Positions 25,365-34,409 of a DNA stretch of 45,693 nucleotides are shown here, one piece after another; the stretch's first letter is position 1, and every line of letters begins with the position of its first letter. Source of the stretch: Mesorhizobium sp. SARCC-RB16n (lineage in GTDB: Bacteria; Pseudomonadota; Alphaproteobacteria; Rhizobiales; Rhizobiaceae); the NCBI RefSeq assembly GCF_008520305.1, contig NZ_ML703296.1, positions 1 through 45,693 of the forward strand, written 5' to 3'. The position numbers were made by a program, and so were the translations under genes. Under the pieces are notes generated by a model. It had not been told where the DNA came from. It saw only the letters and a list, made by a program, of their open reading frames with translations, and did not search any database.

Positions 25365-26413
25365 TCGCCTGAGCGCCGATAGGCCACGACGCCCTTCGGC
25401 TCGCTCAGGCTCTGCAGCGAGCCAGGTGCGGTGCCGCCGATCCAGCCGAGCACCGAGCGCGCAAGCTCGGAGCCGGCCAGCCGGAAATCTTCATTGACGA
25501 CCAGCAATTCATGCCGGAACAGATGCAGCAGTTCCGACGACTGCTTCGACACCACGTCGACGTCGCGGCCGAGCTTCAGGCCGGCATCCTCGATACCGGC
25601 GACGATGGCGAGGGTCGCGGCCGCGGCGCTGCTGATGATGCCGTCCGGCCTGACGTCGCGCCGCATCAGCTGTGCGGTCCTCATCCTGATCTGCTCGATC
25701 GAGTGGTCGATCGAAACGGTGTTGAACGGCACCTCGCTGGCGCCGACTTCGCTCAGCGCGTCGGCAAAGCCGTCGACCGTGTGACGGTAGTAGCTCAAGC
25801 CAACCGGCGGCGTCACCAAAGCGAGCCGGCGGCGGCCCATGCCGGCGAGATGGCGCACCGCCTCGGTCGCAAAGGCGTAGTTGTCGAAATCATGATAGGG
25901 ATGCACGAGCCCCATGTCGGTGCGGCCGTGCGTCGCGAAGGGAATACCGCGCTCCAGCATGTAGCGGGCCCTCGGATCGTTCGGCTGCGTGCGTGAAATG
26001 ATGACGCCGTCGGCGGAGCCTGTCTCCACGAGATAGCGCACGGGATCCAGCGGATCCTGCGAGCGCGAATAGGGTGTGACGATCAGGTGGTAGGGCGTGT
26101 CGGCGATCACTTCCGTCACGCCATAGATGATGTCCGAGACAAAGCTCATGAGTTCGTGCTCGGTGTTGAGCACGAGGCTGATGACATTGGTCTTGCCGGT
26201 CCGCAAACGGACGCCGGCGCGGTTCGGGCGATAGCCGATCTGCTTGGCCACGAGCTGGACACGACGCCTGGTCTCGGCGCCGATCTCCGGCGCGTCCTTC
26301 AAGGCGCGCGAGACGGTGGTGACGCCGAGCCCGGTCATGAAGGCAAGCGTCTTCAGCGTCGGCCGCTCCTGTGCCGTCGCCTCGTCATCCTTGTCCGTGC
26401 GCTGTCTGTCCAT
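25361..26413 (-). CDS. LacI-family transcriptional regulator of the downstream sugar operon
   Basis: This 350-aa regulator has a LacI helix-turn-helix at about 18-60 ('TGLGVTTVSRALKDAPEIG'), the hinge region, then a periplasmic-binding-like sugar domain. It resembles the AglR branch of rhizobial alpha-glucoside regulators. It is divergent from the CUT1 transporter operon over 402 nt that contain two matching palindromes, so it most likely represses that operon and itself. Confidence 0.92.
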   Translation of the reverse strand: MDRQRTDKDDEATAQERPTLKTLAFMTGLGVTTVSRALKDAPEIGAETRRRVQLVAKQIGYRPNRAGVRLRTGKTNVISLVLNTEHELMSFVSDIIYGVTEVIADTPYHLIVTPYSRSQDPLDPVRYLVETGSADGVIISRTQPNDPRARYMLERGIPFATHGRTDMGLVHPYHDFDNYAFATEAVRHLAGMGRRRLALVTPPVGLSYYRHTVDGFADALSEVGASEVPFNTVSIDHSIEQIRMRTAQLMRRDVRPDGIISSAAAATLAIVAGIEDAGLKLGRDVDVVSKQSSELLHLFRHELLVVNEDFRLAGSELARSVLGWIGGTAPGSLQSLSEPKGVVAYRRSGD

Positions 26414-26506
26414 CCGTCCCGCCCATCAGGCGCATAGCAGCCGCCGGGCAGGCCGGCAATCGTTGCGGCGCTTCCATGGCGCGCCACCTGCAATGGGGTT
26501 AATATA

Positions 26507-26520
26507 CTGAAACGTTACAG
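26507..26520. promoter_or_regulatory. LacI-type operator O1
   Basis: CTGAAACGTTACAG has the AACGTT centre and symmetric CTG/CAG ends of LacI-family sites, with one mismatched pair. It is the reverse complement of the core of the site at 26779-26798. It lies 94 bp upstream of the LacI gene, where it could act in autoregulation or looping. Confidence 0.66.
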
Positions 26521-26778
26521 CTTGTCACGATCGGTGTAAAAACGGGTCCTGGCGGGCGCGGAAAGACGCCGTCAACCGTGTGGCGAAAAATCGTTGGGAT
26601 TCAGAGGGAAGCGCGCTCCTGGCAAGTTTTTTTGCTCTTTTTCCTAGTGTGCGGTGCAATTTTGCATATTGCGACGCACAATAGCGCTGTGGCCAAAGGA
26701 TTTTGTTCGCGGCTCGAAAAATATCAAACCGACTCTTGCCGGAAGGGGTTGCGCATGTTCTTCAATTGCCGTATCGAA

Positions 26779-26798
26779 AATCTGTAACGTTTCAGATT
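26779..26798. promoter_or_regulatory. LacI-type operator O2 in front of the CUT1 operon
   Basis: AATCTG-T-AACGTT-T-CAGATT is a 20-bp palindrome with a single mismatched pair. It ends 17 nt before the binding-protein start codon and so must overlap the transcription start or early leader. It shares its 14-bp core with O1, about 275 bp away. Confidence 0.75.
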
Positions 26799-26815
26799 TC
26801 TGGGAGGAAGCCGAA

Positions 26816-28054
26816 ATGCGATACAAATTCCTGACCGCTGTGTTTGCCGCGACGGTTGCGCTCAATTTCGCCGGGCCGGCGGCCGCGACTGATCTGGAAG
26901 TCACCCATTGGTGGACCTCCGGCGGCGAGGCGGCGGCGGTCGCCGAACTCGCCAAGGCATTCGACGCCACCGGTAACCACTGGGTCGACGGCGCCATCGC
27001 CGGATCCGGCGGCACGGCGCGGCCGATCATGATCAGCCGCATCACCGGCGGCGATCCGATGGGGGCCACCCAATTCAATCATGGCCGGCAAGCGGAAGAG
27101 TTGGTGCAGGCCGGCCTGATGCGCGACCTCACCGATGTCGCCACCAAGGGCAAATGGACGGAAGTGGTACGGCCCAAGAGCCTGCTCGACTCGTGCACGA
27201 TCGGCGGCAAGATCTATTGCGTGCCGGTCAATATCCATTCCTGGCAGTGGCTGTGGCTGTCGAACGCGGCCTTCGAGAAGGCCGGCGTGCCGGTGCCGAA
27301 GAACTGGAACGAGTATGTGGCCGCCGCTCCGGCGCTGGAGAAGGCAGGCATCGTGCCACTCGCGGTCGGCGGGCAGGCCTGGCAGGCATCGGGCGCCTTC
27401 GACGTGCTGCTTGCCGCGGTCGGCGGTACCGACACCTTCCTCAAGGTCTACAAGGACAAGGACGCCAAGTTCGCCGCCGGTCCCGAAGTCGCCAAGGTCT
27501 TCAAGGCGGCCGACGATGCGCGCAAGATGGCCAAGAACACCAATGTGCAGGACTGGAACCAGGCCACCAACATGGTCATCACCGGAAAGGCCGGTGGCCA
27601 GATCATGGGCGACTGGGCGCAAGGTGAGTTCCAGGTCGCCGGCAAGACCGCCGGCAAGGACTATACCTGCCTTCCCGGCCTTGGCCTGAACGAGGTCATC
27701 GCCACCGGTGGCGACGCTTTCTACTTCCCGCTGCTGAAGGACGCCGACAAGGCCAAGGCGCAGGAAGTGCTGGCCGAAACCTTGCTCGATCCCAAGACCC
27801 AGGTTGCCTTCAATCTCAAGAAGGGCTCGCTGCCGGTGCGCGGCGACGTCGACCTCAACGCGGCCAATGACTGCATGAAGAAGGGCCTCGCCATCCTGGC
27901 CAAGGGCGCGGTCATCCCGTGGACGGACCAGTTGCTCTCGCAGGACAGCCAGAAGCAGAAGGAGGACCTGTTCTCGGAGTTCTTCGCCAAGCCCGACATG
28001 AGCCTCGAAGATGCGCAGAAGCGTTTCGCAGACATCATCGCTTCGGCTGACTGA
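26816..28054 (+). CDS. CUT1 sugar ABC transporter substrate-binding protein (glucose/mannose type)
   Basis: This periplasmic sugar-binding protein is 412 aa. A signal peptide runs 1-24 (ends AAA-TD). The mature start 'LEVTHWWTSGGEAAAV' and the later 'VPVNIHSWQWLWL', 'GGQAWQ' and 'GGQIMGDWA' line up with Pseudomonas GtsA and related glucose-binding proteins. The ribosome site GGGAGGAAG precedes the ATG; earlier in-frame ATGs lie upstream of the operator and are rejected. It is the first gene of the operon. Glucose, mannose or a glucoside are the likely ligands. Confidence 0.93.
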   Translation: MRYKFLTAVFAATVALNFAGPAAATDLEVTHWWTSGGEAAAVAELAKAFDATGNHWVDGAIAGSGGTARPIMISRITGGDPMGATQFNHGRQAEELVQAGLMRDLTDVATKGKWTEVVRPKSLLDSCTIGGKIYCVPVNIHSWQWLWLSNAAFEKAGVPVPKNWNEYVAAAPALEKAGIVPLAVGGQAWQASGAFDVLLAAVGGTDTFLKVYKDKDAKFAAGPEVAKVFKAADDARKMAKNTNVQDWNQATNMVITGKAGGQIMGDWAQGEFQVAGKTAGKDYTCLPGLGLNEVIATGGDAFYFPLLKDADKAKAQEVLAETLLDPKTQVAFNLKKGSLPVRGDVDLNAANDCMKKGLAILAKGAVIPWTDQLLSQDSQKQKEDLFSEFFAKPDMSLEDAQKRFADIIASAD

Positions 28055-28072
28055 CGACTGACGAGCCGCCTC

Positions 28073-28103
28073 GCTCCCGGCCTCGCCAAGCAGGGCCGGG
28101 AGC
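28073..28103. repeat. Strong hairpin after the binding-protein gene
   Basis: Perfect 10-bp arms GCTCCCGGCC and GGCCGGGAGC with an 11-nt loop, 18 nt after the stop codon and without a T-run. It probably stabilises the 3' end of the binding-protein message. Confidence 0.6.
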
Positions 28104-28152
28104 CCAGGCGTGCTGACTTGCCGCCCTTATCCGATCCAGCACGGCTGTACCG

Positions 28153-29046
28153 ATGAGCAAGAGCGAACGCCCGAGCCAACTCTTCCGCAATCTCAATGCG
28201 AAGGTCGCTTCGATCCCGATGATCCTCACCGCAATGGTGGTCTTTGTCGGCGGCACCGCGTGGACGGTGCTCTATTCCTTCACCAATTCGAAGCTGCTGC
28301 CGCGGCTGAATTTCGTCGGGCTCGAGCAGTATTACCGGCTGTGGGCGACGCCGCGCTGGCTGATCTCGATCGAGAACCTTTTGATCTACGGCGTGATCTC
28401 CCTGGTGTTCTCGCTGGTGATCGGCTTTCTGCTGGCGGCTCTGCTCGACCAGAAAATCCGTTTCGAGGATACGTTCCGCACCATCTTCCTCTACCCCTTC
28501 GCGCTGTCCTTCATCGTCACCGGCCTTGTCTGGCAATGGCTGCTCAATCCGGATTTCGGCGTCCAGGGCGTGGTACGAAGCCTCGGCTGGACCAGCTTCG
28601 ACTTCAACCCGCTCTACAATTCCAGCATCGTCATCTATGGCATATCGATCGCGGCGCTTTGGCAAGGTACGGGGCTGATCATGTGCCTGATGCTGGCGGG
28701 CCTGCGCGGCATCGACGAGGATATCTGGAAGGCCGCACGGGTAGACGGGATACCCATGTGGAAGACCTATCTGTTCATCATCATCCCGATGATGCGGCCG
28801 GTGTTCATCACCACGCTGGTGATCATCGCGTCCGGCATCGTCAAGGTCTACGACCTCGTCGTCGCGCAGACCAGCGGCGGGCCGGGCATCGCCTCCGAAG
28901 TGCCGGCAAAATACGTCTACGACTACATGTTCTTCGCACAGAACCTCGGCCAGGGCTTTGCCGCCTCGACCATGATGCTGCTGTCGGTGATGATCGTTAT
29001 CGTGCCGTGGGCCTATCTCGAATTCGGAGGCCGCAAGCGTGTCTGA
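28153..29046 (+). CDS. CUT1 sugar ABC transporter permease (MalF-like)
   Basis: This inner-membrane permease, 297 aa, has six membrane segments starting at about residue 20. The ATPase-coupling EAA loop reads 'EDIWKAARVDGIPMWKTYLFIIIP'-like and lies at about 197-220. It pairs with the next gene product to form the channel. Its last 8 bases overlap the following gene. Confidence 0.93.
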   Translation: MSKSERPSQLFRNLNAKVASIPMILTAMVVFVGGTAWTVLYSFTNSKLLPRLNFVGLEQYYRLWATPRWLISIENLLIYGVISLVFSLVIGFLLAALLDQKIRFEDTFRTIFLYPFALSFIVTGLVWQWLLNPDFGVQGVVRSLGWTSFDFNPLYNSSIVIYGISIAALWQGTGLIMCLMLAGLRGIDEDIWKAARVDGIPMWKTYLFIIIPMMRPVFITTLVIIASGIVKVYDLVVAQTSGGPGIASEVPAKYVYDYMFFAQNLGQGFAASTMMLLSVMIVIVPWAYLEFGGRKRV

Positions 29047-29968
29047 CCATGCCTTGTCCGCCACCTCGTCAAACCTGCGGGCTGGCGCCTCCGGCCCGAG
29101 TGGACCGAAGCCGCGGCACATGTTTTCGCGCCGCAACATTTTCCTGTACGGCACGCTTGTCGTGGTCGCGCTCTACTACCTCCTGCCGCTCTATGTGATG
29201 GTCGTGACCTCGCTCAAGGGCATGCCGGAGATCCGCCTCGGCAACATCTTCTCGCCACCGCTCGAGATCACTTTCGAGCCTTGGGTCAAGGCGTGGTCGC
29301 AGGCCTGCACCGGCCTCAATTGCGACGGGCTCTCGCGCGGTTTCTGGAATTCGGTGCGTATCACGGTTCCCTCGGTGATCCTTTCGATCGCCATAGCTTC
29401 GGTGAACGGCTACGCGCTGGCCAACTGGCGCTTCAAGGGCGCCGACACTTTCTTCATCATCCTGATCGTCGGCGCCTTCATTCCCTACCAGGTGATGATC
29501 TATCCGATCGTCATCATCCTGCGCGAGATCGGCCTCTATGGCAGCCTTACCGGCCTGGTCATCGTGCACTCCATTTTCGGCATGCCGATCCTGACGCTTC
29601 TGTTCCGCAATTATTTCACCTCCATGCCGGAGGAATTGTTCCGGGCGGCGCGCGTCGACGGCGCCGGCTTCTGGGGCATCTATTTGCGCATCATGCTGCC
29701 GATGTCGCTGCCGATCTTCGTCGTCGCCATCATCCTGCAGGTGACGGGCATCTGGAACGACTTCCTGTTTGGCGTCGTCTACACCCGCCCCGACACCTAT
29801 CCGATGACGGTGCAGCTCAACAACATCGTCAACTCGGTGCAGGGCGTGAAGGAATACAACGTCAATATGGCCGCCACCATCCTGACCGGGCTGGTGCCGC
29901 TGATCGTCTACTTCATTTCCGGCAAATTGTTCGTGCGCGGCATTGCCGCCGGCGCGGTGAAAGGATGA
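29039..29968 (+). CDS. CUT1 sugar ABC transporter permease (MalG-like)
   Basis: This second channel subunit is 309 aa. It starts at GTG within the end of the previous gene. Six membrane segments begin at about residue 37, and the EAA loop is 'EELFRAARVDGAGFWGIY', at about 201-220. It ends in an ATGA overlap with the ATPase gene, so all three are translationally coupled. Confidence 0.92.
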   Translation: MSDHALSATSSNLRAGASGPSGPKPRHMFSRRNIFLYGTLVVVALYYLLPLYVMVVTSLKGMPEIRLGNIFSPPLEITFEPWVKAWSQACTGLNCDGLSRGFWNSVRITVPSVILSIAIASVNGYALANWRFKGADTFFIILIVGAFIPYQVMIYPIVIILREIGLYGSLTGLVIVHSIFGMPILTLLFRNYFTSMPEELFRAARVDGAGFWGIYLRIMLPMSLPIFVVAIILQVTGIWNDFLFGVVYTRPDTYPMTVQLNNIVNSVQGVKEYNVNMAATILTGLVPLIVYFISGKLFVRGIAAGAVKG

Positions 29969-31071
29969 TGGCGATGGCGGCGAACGGCACCAGCGTTTCG
30001 ATCCAGGACCTGTCGCTGAACTTCGGCGCGGTCTCGGTGCTGCAGACGCTCAACCTCGATGTCGCCGAAGGTGAATTCATCGTGCTGCTCGGGCCCTCAG
30101 GCTGCGGCAAGTCGACCTTGCTCAACTGCATCGCCGGCCTGCTCGACATTTCCGAAGGCCGCATCTTCATCAAGGGCAAGAACGTCACTTGGGAAGAGCC
30201 CAAGGACCGCGGCATCGGCATGGTCTTCCAGTCCTATGCGCTCTATCCGCAGATGACGGTGGAAAAAAACCTGTCCTTCGGCCTGCGTGTCGCCGGCATC
30301 GCCAAGGATGAGATCGCCAGGCGCATCGCGCGTGCCGCAGAGATCCTGCAGATCGAACCGCTTTTGCAGCGCAAGCCGGCGGCACTCTCCGGTGGCCAGC
30401 GCCAGCGCGTGGCGATCGGGCGGGCGCTGGTGCGCGATGTCGACGTCTTCCTGTTCGACGAACCGCTGTCCAATCTCGATGCCAAGCTGCGCTCGGAGCT
30501 GCGCGTCGAGATCAAGCTTCTGCACCGCAAGCTGCAGAACACGATGATCTATGTCACCCATGACCAGATCGAAGCGATGACGCTGGCCGATCGCATCGCG
30601 GTGATGAAGGGCGGCGTCATCCAGCAGCTCGACGCGCCGCAGACCATCTACAACCGTCCGGTCAACCGGTTCGTTGCAGGGTTCCTCGGTTCGCCGGCGA
30701 TGAATTTCGTCGAGGGGCAACTGGAGACCGGCACGACGGCAACGTTCAAGACCGGGGATTTGACCATACCGCTCGATCGCTACGGCTTCGACGGCGCCGG
30801 CAACAAGAGCGGGCCTTGCGTGTTCGGGATCCGCCCCGAGCACGTTGCCTTTGGCGAGGTCGCGAATTCCATGCCCTTTGCCACCGATGCCGCGGTGGAA
30901 ATCGTCGAGCCCATGGGCTCCGATACGCTGGTGTGGACGAAGCTCGGCGGCCGCAATTTTTCCTTCCGTGTCGAGGCGGAAAAGACGCTGCGCAATGGCG
31001 ATCCGATCCGGATCGGCTTTGATCCCGCCCGCGCCTCGCTGTTCGATACCCCATCCGGCAACCGCATGTAG
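29965..31071 (+). CDS. CUT1 sugar ABC transporter ATP-binding protein (MalK/UgpC type)
   Basis: This 368-aa ATPase of the transporter has Walker A 'GPSGCGKST', the signature 'LSGGQRQRV' and Walker B 'VFLFDEPLSNLD'. A C-terminal TOBE/OB-fold regulatory part follows (about 240-360, with 'GIRPEHVAFG'). The start ATG at 29965 overlaps the permease stop and is preceded by a GAAAGG ribosome site; a second ATG follows directly. Confidence 0.95.
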   Translation: MMAMAANGTSVSIQDLSLNFGAVSVLQTLNLDVAEGEFIVLLGPSGCGKSTLLNCIAGLLDISEGRIFIKGKNVTWEEPKDRGIGMVFQSYALYPQMTVEKNLSFGLRVAGIAKDEIARRIARAAEILQIEPLLQRKPAALSGGQRQRVAIGRALVRDVDVFLFDEPLSNLDAKLRSELRVEIKLLHRKLQNTMIYVTHDQIEAMTLADRIAVMKGGVIQQLDAPQTIYNRPVNRFVAGFLGSPAMNFVEGQLETGTTATFKTGDLTIPLDRYGFDGAGNKSGPCVFGIRPEHVAFGEVANSMPFATDAAVEIVEPMGSDTLVWTKLGGRNFSFRVEAEKTLRNGDPIRIGFDPARASLFDTPSGNRM

Positions 31072-31124
31072 CTTCAAGAAACCATCCTCCCCAAGACAAT
31101 CCCCAAGCAGAACGGACAGAGACG

Positions 31125-31871
31125 ATGAACTGGTCATTTCAACTTTACAGCGCCCGCAATTTCTTGCCCTGGACCGATGTGCTCGAGATGCTCGGCAAGC
31201 TCGGCTACGCCGAGGTCGAAGGATTCGGCGGCGTCTATGACGATCCCAAGGCCTTCCGCGCCGAACTCGACAAGAACGGCCTTTCGATGCCGACCGGGCA
31301 TTTTTCCATCGGCGCGCTGGAGAAGGATTTCGACGGCGTGCGCAGGATCGCCGAAGCGCTCGGCGTCAAGCTTTTGATCTGTCCCTACCTGATGGCCGAG
31401 GACAGGCCGTCCGACGCCGCCGGTTGGCGCGGCTTCGGCGAGCGTCTGGCCAAGGTTGGCGAGACCGCCGGGAAGGCCGGCTATGGCTTCGCCTGGCACA
31501 ACCATGATTTCGAGTTCAAGGCGCTCGCCGACGGCTCGGTGCCGCAGGATCATATCTTGTCGTCGGCCCCCAATATTGGCTGGGAAATGGACGTTGCCTG
31601 GGTGGTGCGCGGCGGCGCCGACCCGCTGCCCTGGATCGAAAAGCACGGCCAGCGCATCGTCGCCGTCCATGTCAAGGACATGGCCAGGCGAGGCGAGGGG
31701 CTGGATGAGGATGGCTGGTCTGATGTCGGTCACGGCACGATCGACTGGGCTGAGCTGATCAAGGTGCTGCGGACCAAGAGCGCGGCGAAATACTTTGTCA
31801 TGGAACAGGACAATCCCAACGATATCGAGCGCTTTGCCCGCCGTTCGATCGCAACCGTCAAGAGCTACTAG
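31125..31871 (+). CDS. Sugar phosphate isomerase/epimerase-family TIM barrel
   Basis: This cytoplasmic protein of the AP endonuclease 2/xylose isomerase-like fold is 248 aa. Likely metal and substrate residues lie in 'WHNHDFEF', 'WEMDVAWV' and 'VAVHVKDMA', with a final E in 'VMEQDN', as in IolE-type and tagatose epimerase-like enzymes. It follows the transporter genes after 53 nt and precedes a Gfo/Idh oxidoreductase by 11 nt. Together these suggest oxidation and isomerisation of the imported sugar. The substrate is unknown. Confidence 0.86.
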   Translation: MNWSFQLYSARNFLPWTDVLEMLGKLGYAEVEGFGGVYDDPKAFRAELDKNGLSMPTGHFSIGALEKDFDGVRRIAEALGVKLLICPYLMAEDRPSDAAGWRGFGERLAKVGETAGKAGYGFAWHNHDFEFKALADGSVPQDHILSSAPNIGWEMDVAWVVRGGADPLPWIEKHGQRIVAVHVKDMARRGEGLDEDGWSDVGHGTIDWAELIKVLRTKSAAKYFVMEQDNPNDIERFARRSIATVKSY

Positions 31872-31882
31872 GAACAGTCACC

Positions 31883-33040
31883 ATGGCAAAGAAGCTGAGT
31901 AATGGGAAACTGGGTATTGGCGTCATCGGCTGCGGCAACATCTCGAAGGCGTATTTCTCACTGGCGCCGCTGTTTCGCGGCATCGAGATGCGCGCCTGCG
32001 CCGACATCAACATGGATGCGGCCAGGGCACGGGCGAAGGAATTCAAGCTCCGCGCCGAGACCGTCGAGGATCTGCTCAAGGCCGACGACATCGACATCAT
32101 CGTCAACTTGACCATTCCGGCCGTGCATTACGAGGTCTCGAAGCAGGTGCTCGATGCCGGCAAGCATGTCTATTCGGAAAAGCCGTTCGTGCTGTCGCTC
32201 AAGGAGGGCCAGGACCTCAAGGCGCGGGCCGAGAAGAAGGGGCTGCGCATCGGCTCGGCGCCCGACACGTTCCTGGGCGGCGCGCATCAACTGGTGCGTG
32301 AGCTGATCGACGAGGGGAAGCTTGGCAGGATCACCAGCGGCACGTGCCACGTCATGGGCCACGGCATGGAACAGTGGCACCCCAATCCGGATTTCTTCTT
32401 CCAGCCCGGCGCTGGACCGGTGCTCGACATCGGACCGTACTACATCACCAATCTGATCCAACTGATCGGGCCTGTGAAGCAGGTGGCGGCCTTCGCGACG
32501 ACCCCGGCCAAGGAGCGGACCATCAGTTCCAAGCCGCGCGCGGGTGAAAAAATCCCGGTCAACACGCCAACCACCATTCACGGCCTGCTGGAATTCGAGA
32601 ATGGCGCCGTGGTGACGCTGAACACAAGTTGGGACGTCTGGGCCCACGGCCACGCGCCGATGGAGCTTTATGGCGAGGCCGGAACGGTGTTCGTGCCGGA
32701 TCCGAACTTTTTCGGCGGCGACGTGCGCTTCACCGAAGAAGGCAAGCCGGTCAAGAAGCTGCCGAAATGGAAGCATCCGCTTGGTATCCCCAATGAGATG
32801 CACGGCCAGGGCATGATGGCCAACTACCGCACGGCAGGCCTCGCCGACATGGCATTGGCAATCGCCGAAGGGCGGCCACACCGCTGTTCGATGGAACTCG
32901 CGCTGCATGCCGTCGATGTCATGACCGGCCTCCTGCGCTCCGGCGAAACCGGCAAGTTCGTCGCCATGCAGACCACTTGCGAGCGCCCGGCCGCGCTTGG
33001 CGTCAAGCAAGCCAAGGATCTCCTGGCCAAGAAGAAATAG
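31883..33040 (+). CDS. Gfo/Idh/MocA-family oxidoreductase
   Basis: This NAD(P)-dependent sugar oxidoreductase is 385 aa. The N-terminal Rossmann motif is 'GVIGCGNISKAYF', the family motif 'YSEKPF' carries the catalytic lysine, and 'GPVLDIGPYYI' with D is the usual substrate-side pattern. It lies in the same operon as the transporter and isomerase. Enzymes of this family in such operons oxidise or reduce a ring carbon of sugars or glycosides; which one cannot be read from the sequence. Confidence 0.9.
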   Translation: MAKKLSNGKLGIGVIGCGNISKAYFSLAPLFRGIEMRACADINMDAARARAKEFKLRAETVEDLLKADDIDIIVNLTIPAVHYEVSKQVLDAGKHVYSEKPFVLSLKEGQDLKARAEKKGLRIGSAPDTFLGGAHQLVRELIDEGKLGRITSGTCHVMGHGMEQWHPNPDFFFQPGAGPVLDIGPYYITNLIQLIGPVKQVAAFATTPAKERTISSKPRAGEKIPVNTPTTIHGLLEFENGAVVTLNTSWDVWAHGHAPMELYGEAGTVFVPDPNFFGGDVRFTEEGKPVKKLPKWKHPLGIPNEMHGQGMMANYRTAGLADMALAIAEGRPHRCSMELALHAVDVMTGLLRSGETGKFVAMQTTCERPAALGVKQAKDLLAKKK

Positions 33041-33066
33041 GGCGCGGAGATTATCGATAATTTTGC

Positions 33067-33103
33067 TTTACCCCTCTCCCCGTTCCTCCGGGGAGGGGTT
33101 AAA
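33067..33103 (+). repeat. GC-rich dyad after the oxidoreductase gene
   Basis: TTTA-CCCCT-CT-CCCCG pairs with CGGGG-AGGGG-T-TAAA around a six-base loop. It could act as a transcription terminator without a full T-run, or be a dispersed palindromic repeat of the kind common between rhizobial genes. Confidence 0.45.
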
Positions 33104-33174
33104 GGATGGATATGGGCATGCTCATCGCCTCTGCGATGACGGTGCCTTGTCCGTTCAAATTCGAGGATTTTCCC

Positions 33175-34221
33175 ATGCCCTATATCGCCGCTGAAAACCG
33201 CTACGAGAAAATGATCTACAACCGTTGCGGTCGGTCCGGCCTCAAGCTGCCGGCGATCTCGCTCGGGCTGTGGCACAATTTCGGCGACGACACGCCGCAT
33301 CGGACCAAGCAGGCGATCGCCCGCAAGGCCTTCGACCTCGGCATCACCCATTTCGACCTTGCCAACAATTACGGACCGCCGCCCGGCTCGGCCGAGACCG
33401 CCTTCGGCGAGATTCTGCGCACCGATTTTTCCGCCTATCGCGACGAGCTGATCATCTCGACCAAGGCCGGCTACGAGATGTGGGCAGGCCCCTACGGCGA
33501 ATGGGGCGGGCGCAAATACATGCTGGCCAGCCTCGACCAGAGCCTGAAGCGGATGAGGCTCGACTATGTCGACATCTTCTATTCGCACCGCTTCGATCCC
33601 GACACGCCGCTCGAAGAAACCATGGGCGCGCTCGACCATGCGGTGCGTTCAGGCAAGGCGCTCTATGCCGGCATCTCTTCCTACAATTCGCAGCGCACCC
33701 GCGAGGCCGCCGACATATTGAAGCAGCTCGGCACGCCATGCGTCATCCACCAGCCGAGCTATTCGATGTTGAACCGCTGGGTCGAGGAGGACGGCCTGCT
33801 CGACACGCTCGAGGGCCTTGGCGTCGGCTCGATCGTGTTCTCGCCGTTGGCGCAAGGCATGCTGACCGACAAATATCTCGGCGGCATTCCCGACGGCAGC
33901 CGGGCATCCCAGGGCAAGTCGCTGAAGACAGCTTTCATCAACGACCGCACCATCGCCAACATCAAGGCGCTCAACGCAATCGCCGGCAAGCGCGGCCAGA
34001 CGCTGGCACAGATGGCTTTGGCATGGGTGCTGCGCAAAGGCCGGGTTACGTCGGCGCTGATCGGCGCCAGCCGGCCCGAGCAGGTGGAAGATTGCGTCGG
34101 GGCGCTCAAGGTGCTCGATTTCAGCGACGCCGAATTGGCCGAGATCGATACTTACGCGCGCGAGTCCGACATCAATCTGTGGGCTGCCTCAGCCGAGCGC
34201 AAAGGCCCGCCAAGGAAATAG
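33175..34221 (+). CDS. Aldo/keto reductase, L-glyceraldehyde 3-phosphate reductase (YghZ) type
   Basis: This 348-aa reductase is close to E. coli YghZ, which reduces L-glyceraldehyde 3-phosphate and methylglyoxal with NADPH. The tetrad is D and Y in 'FDLANNYGPPPGSAE', K in 'ISTKAGYEMW' and H in 'FYSHRFD'. GAGGA 8 nt before the ATG supports this start rather than the upstream in-frame ATG at 33106. It may belong to the sugar operon or be expressed after the dyad at 33067. Confidence 0.92.
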   Translation: MPYIAAENRYEKMIYNRCGRSGLKLPAISLGLWHNFGDDTPHRTKQAIARKAFDLGITHFDLANNYGPPPGSAETAFGEILRTDFSAYRDELIISTKAGYEMWAGPYGEWGGRKYMLASLDQSLKRMRLDYVDIFYSHRFDPDTPLEETMGALDHAVRSGKALYAGISSYNSQRTREAADILKQLGTPCVIHQPSYSMLNRWVEEDGLLDTLEGLGVGSIVFSPLAQGMLTDKYLGGIPDGSRASQGKSLKTAFINDRTIANIKALNAIAGKRGQTLAQMALAWVLRKGRVTSALIGASRPEQVEDCVGALKVLDFSDAELAEIDTYARESDINLWAASAERKGPPRK

Positions 34222-34268
34222 GCGAAGCCAGCTGACAAGGGCGGTGGATGATTCCGCCGGCCTTGTTA

Positions 34269-34282
34269 ACGTGCCGGCACGT
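34269..34282. promoter_or_regulatory. 14-bp perfect palindrome ACGTGCCGGCACGT
   Basis: It lies in the 188-nt gap between the reductase and the zur-like gene, about 127 nt before the latter. It may be a regulator site, but nothing ties it to a known protein. The rest of this gap shows only a weak stem (ACAAGG...CCTTGT) just after the reductase stop. Confidence 0.3.
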
Positions 34283-34409
34283 CATCGATCGGCCCGGGAC
34301 AACAACACAAGAGTAGCAAAGACCGCGGTTCGTCGCTATCTGAATGGGATCAGGCCGTTTGCACGCGCAAACAGTCTTCAGGTGGCGCGGGACGGGTTGG
34401 AACAGAACC

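Noticed and set aside
27721-29154. Open frame of 477 codons on the minus strand
   Set aside because: It is antisense to the binding-protein and permease genes of the CUT1 operon; low-complexity Asp/His/Arg stretches mark it as a shadow.
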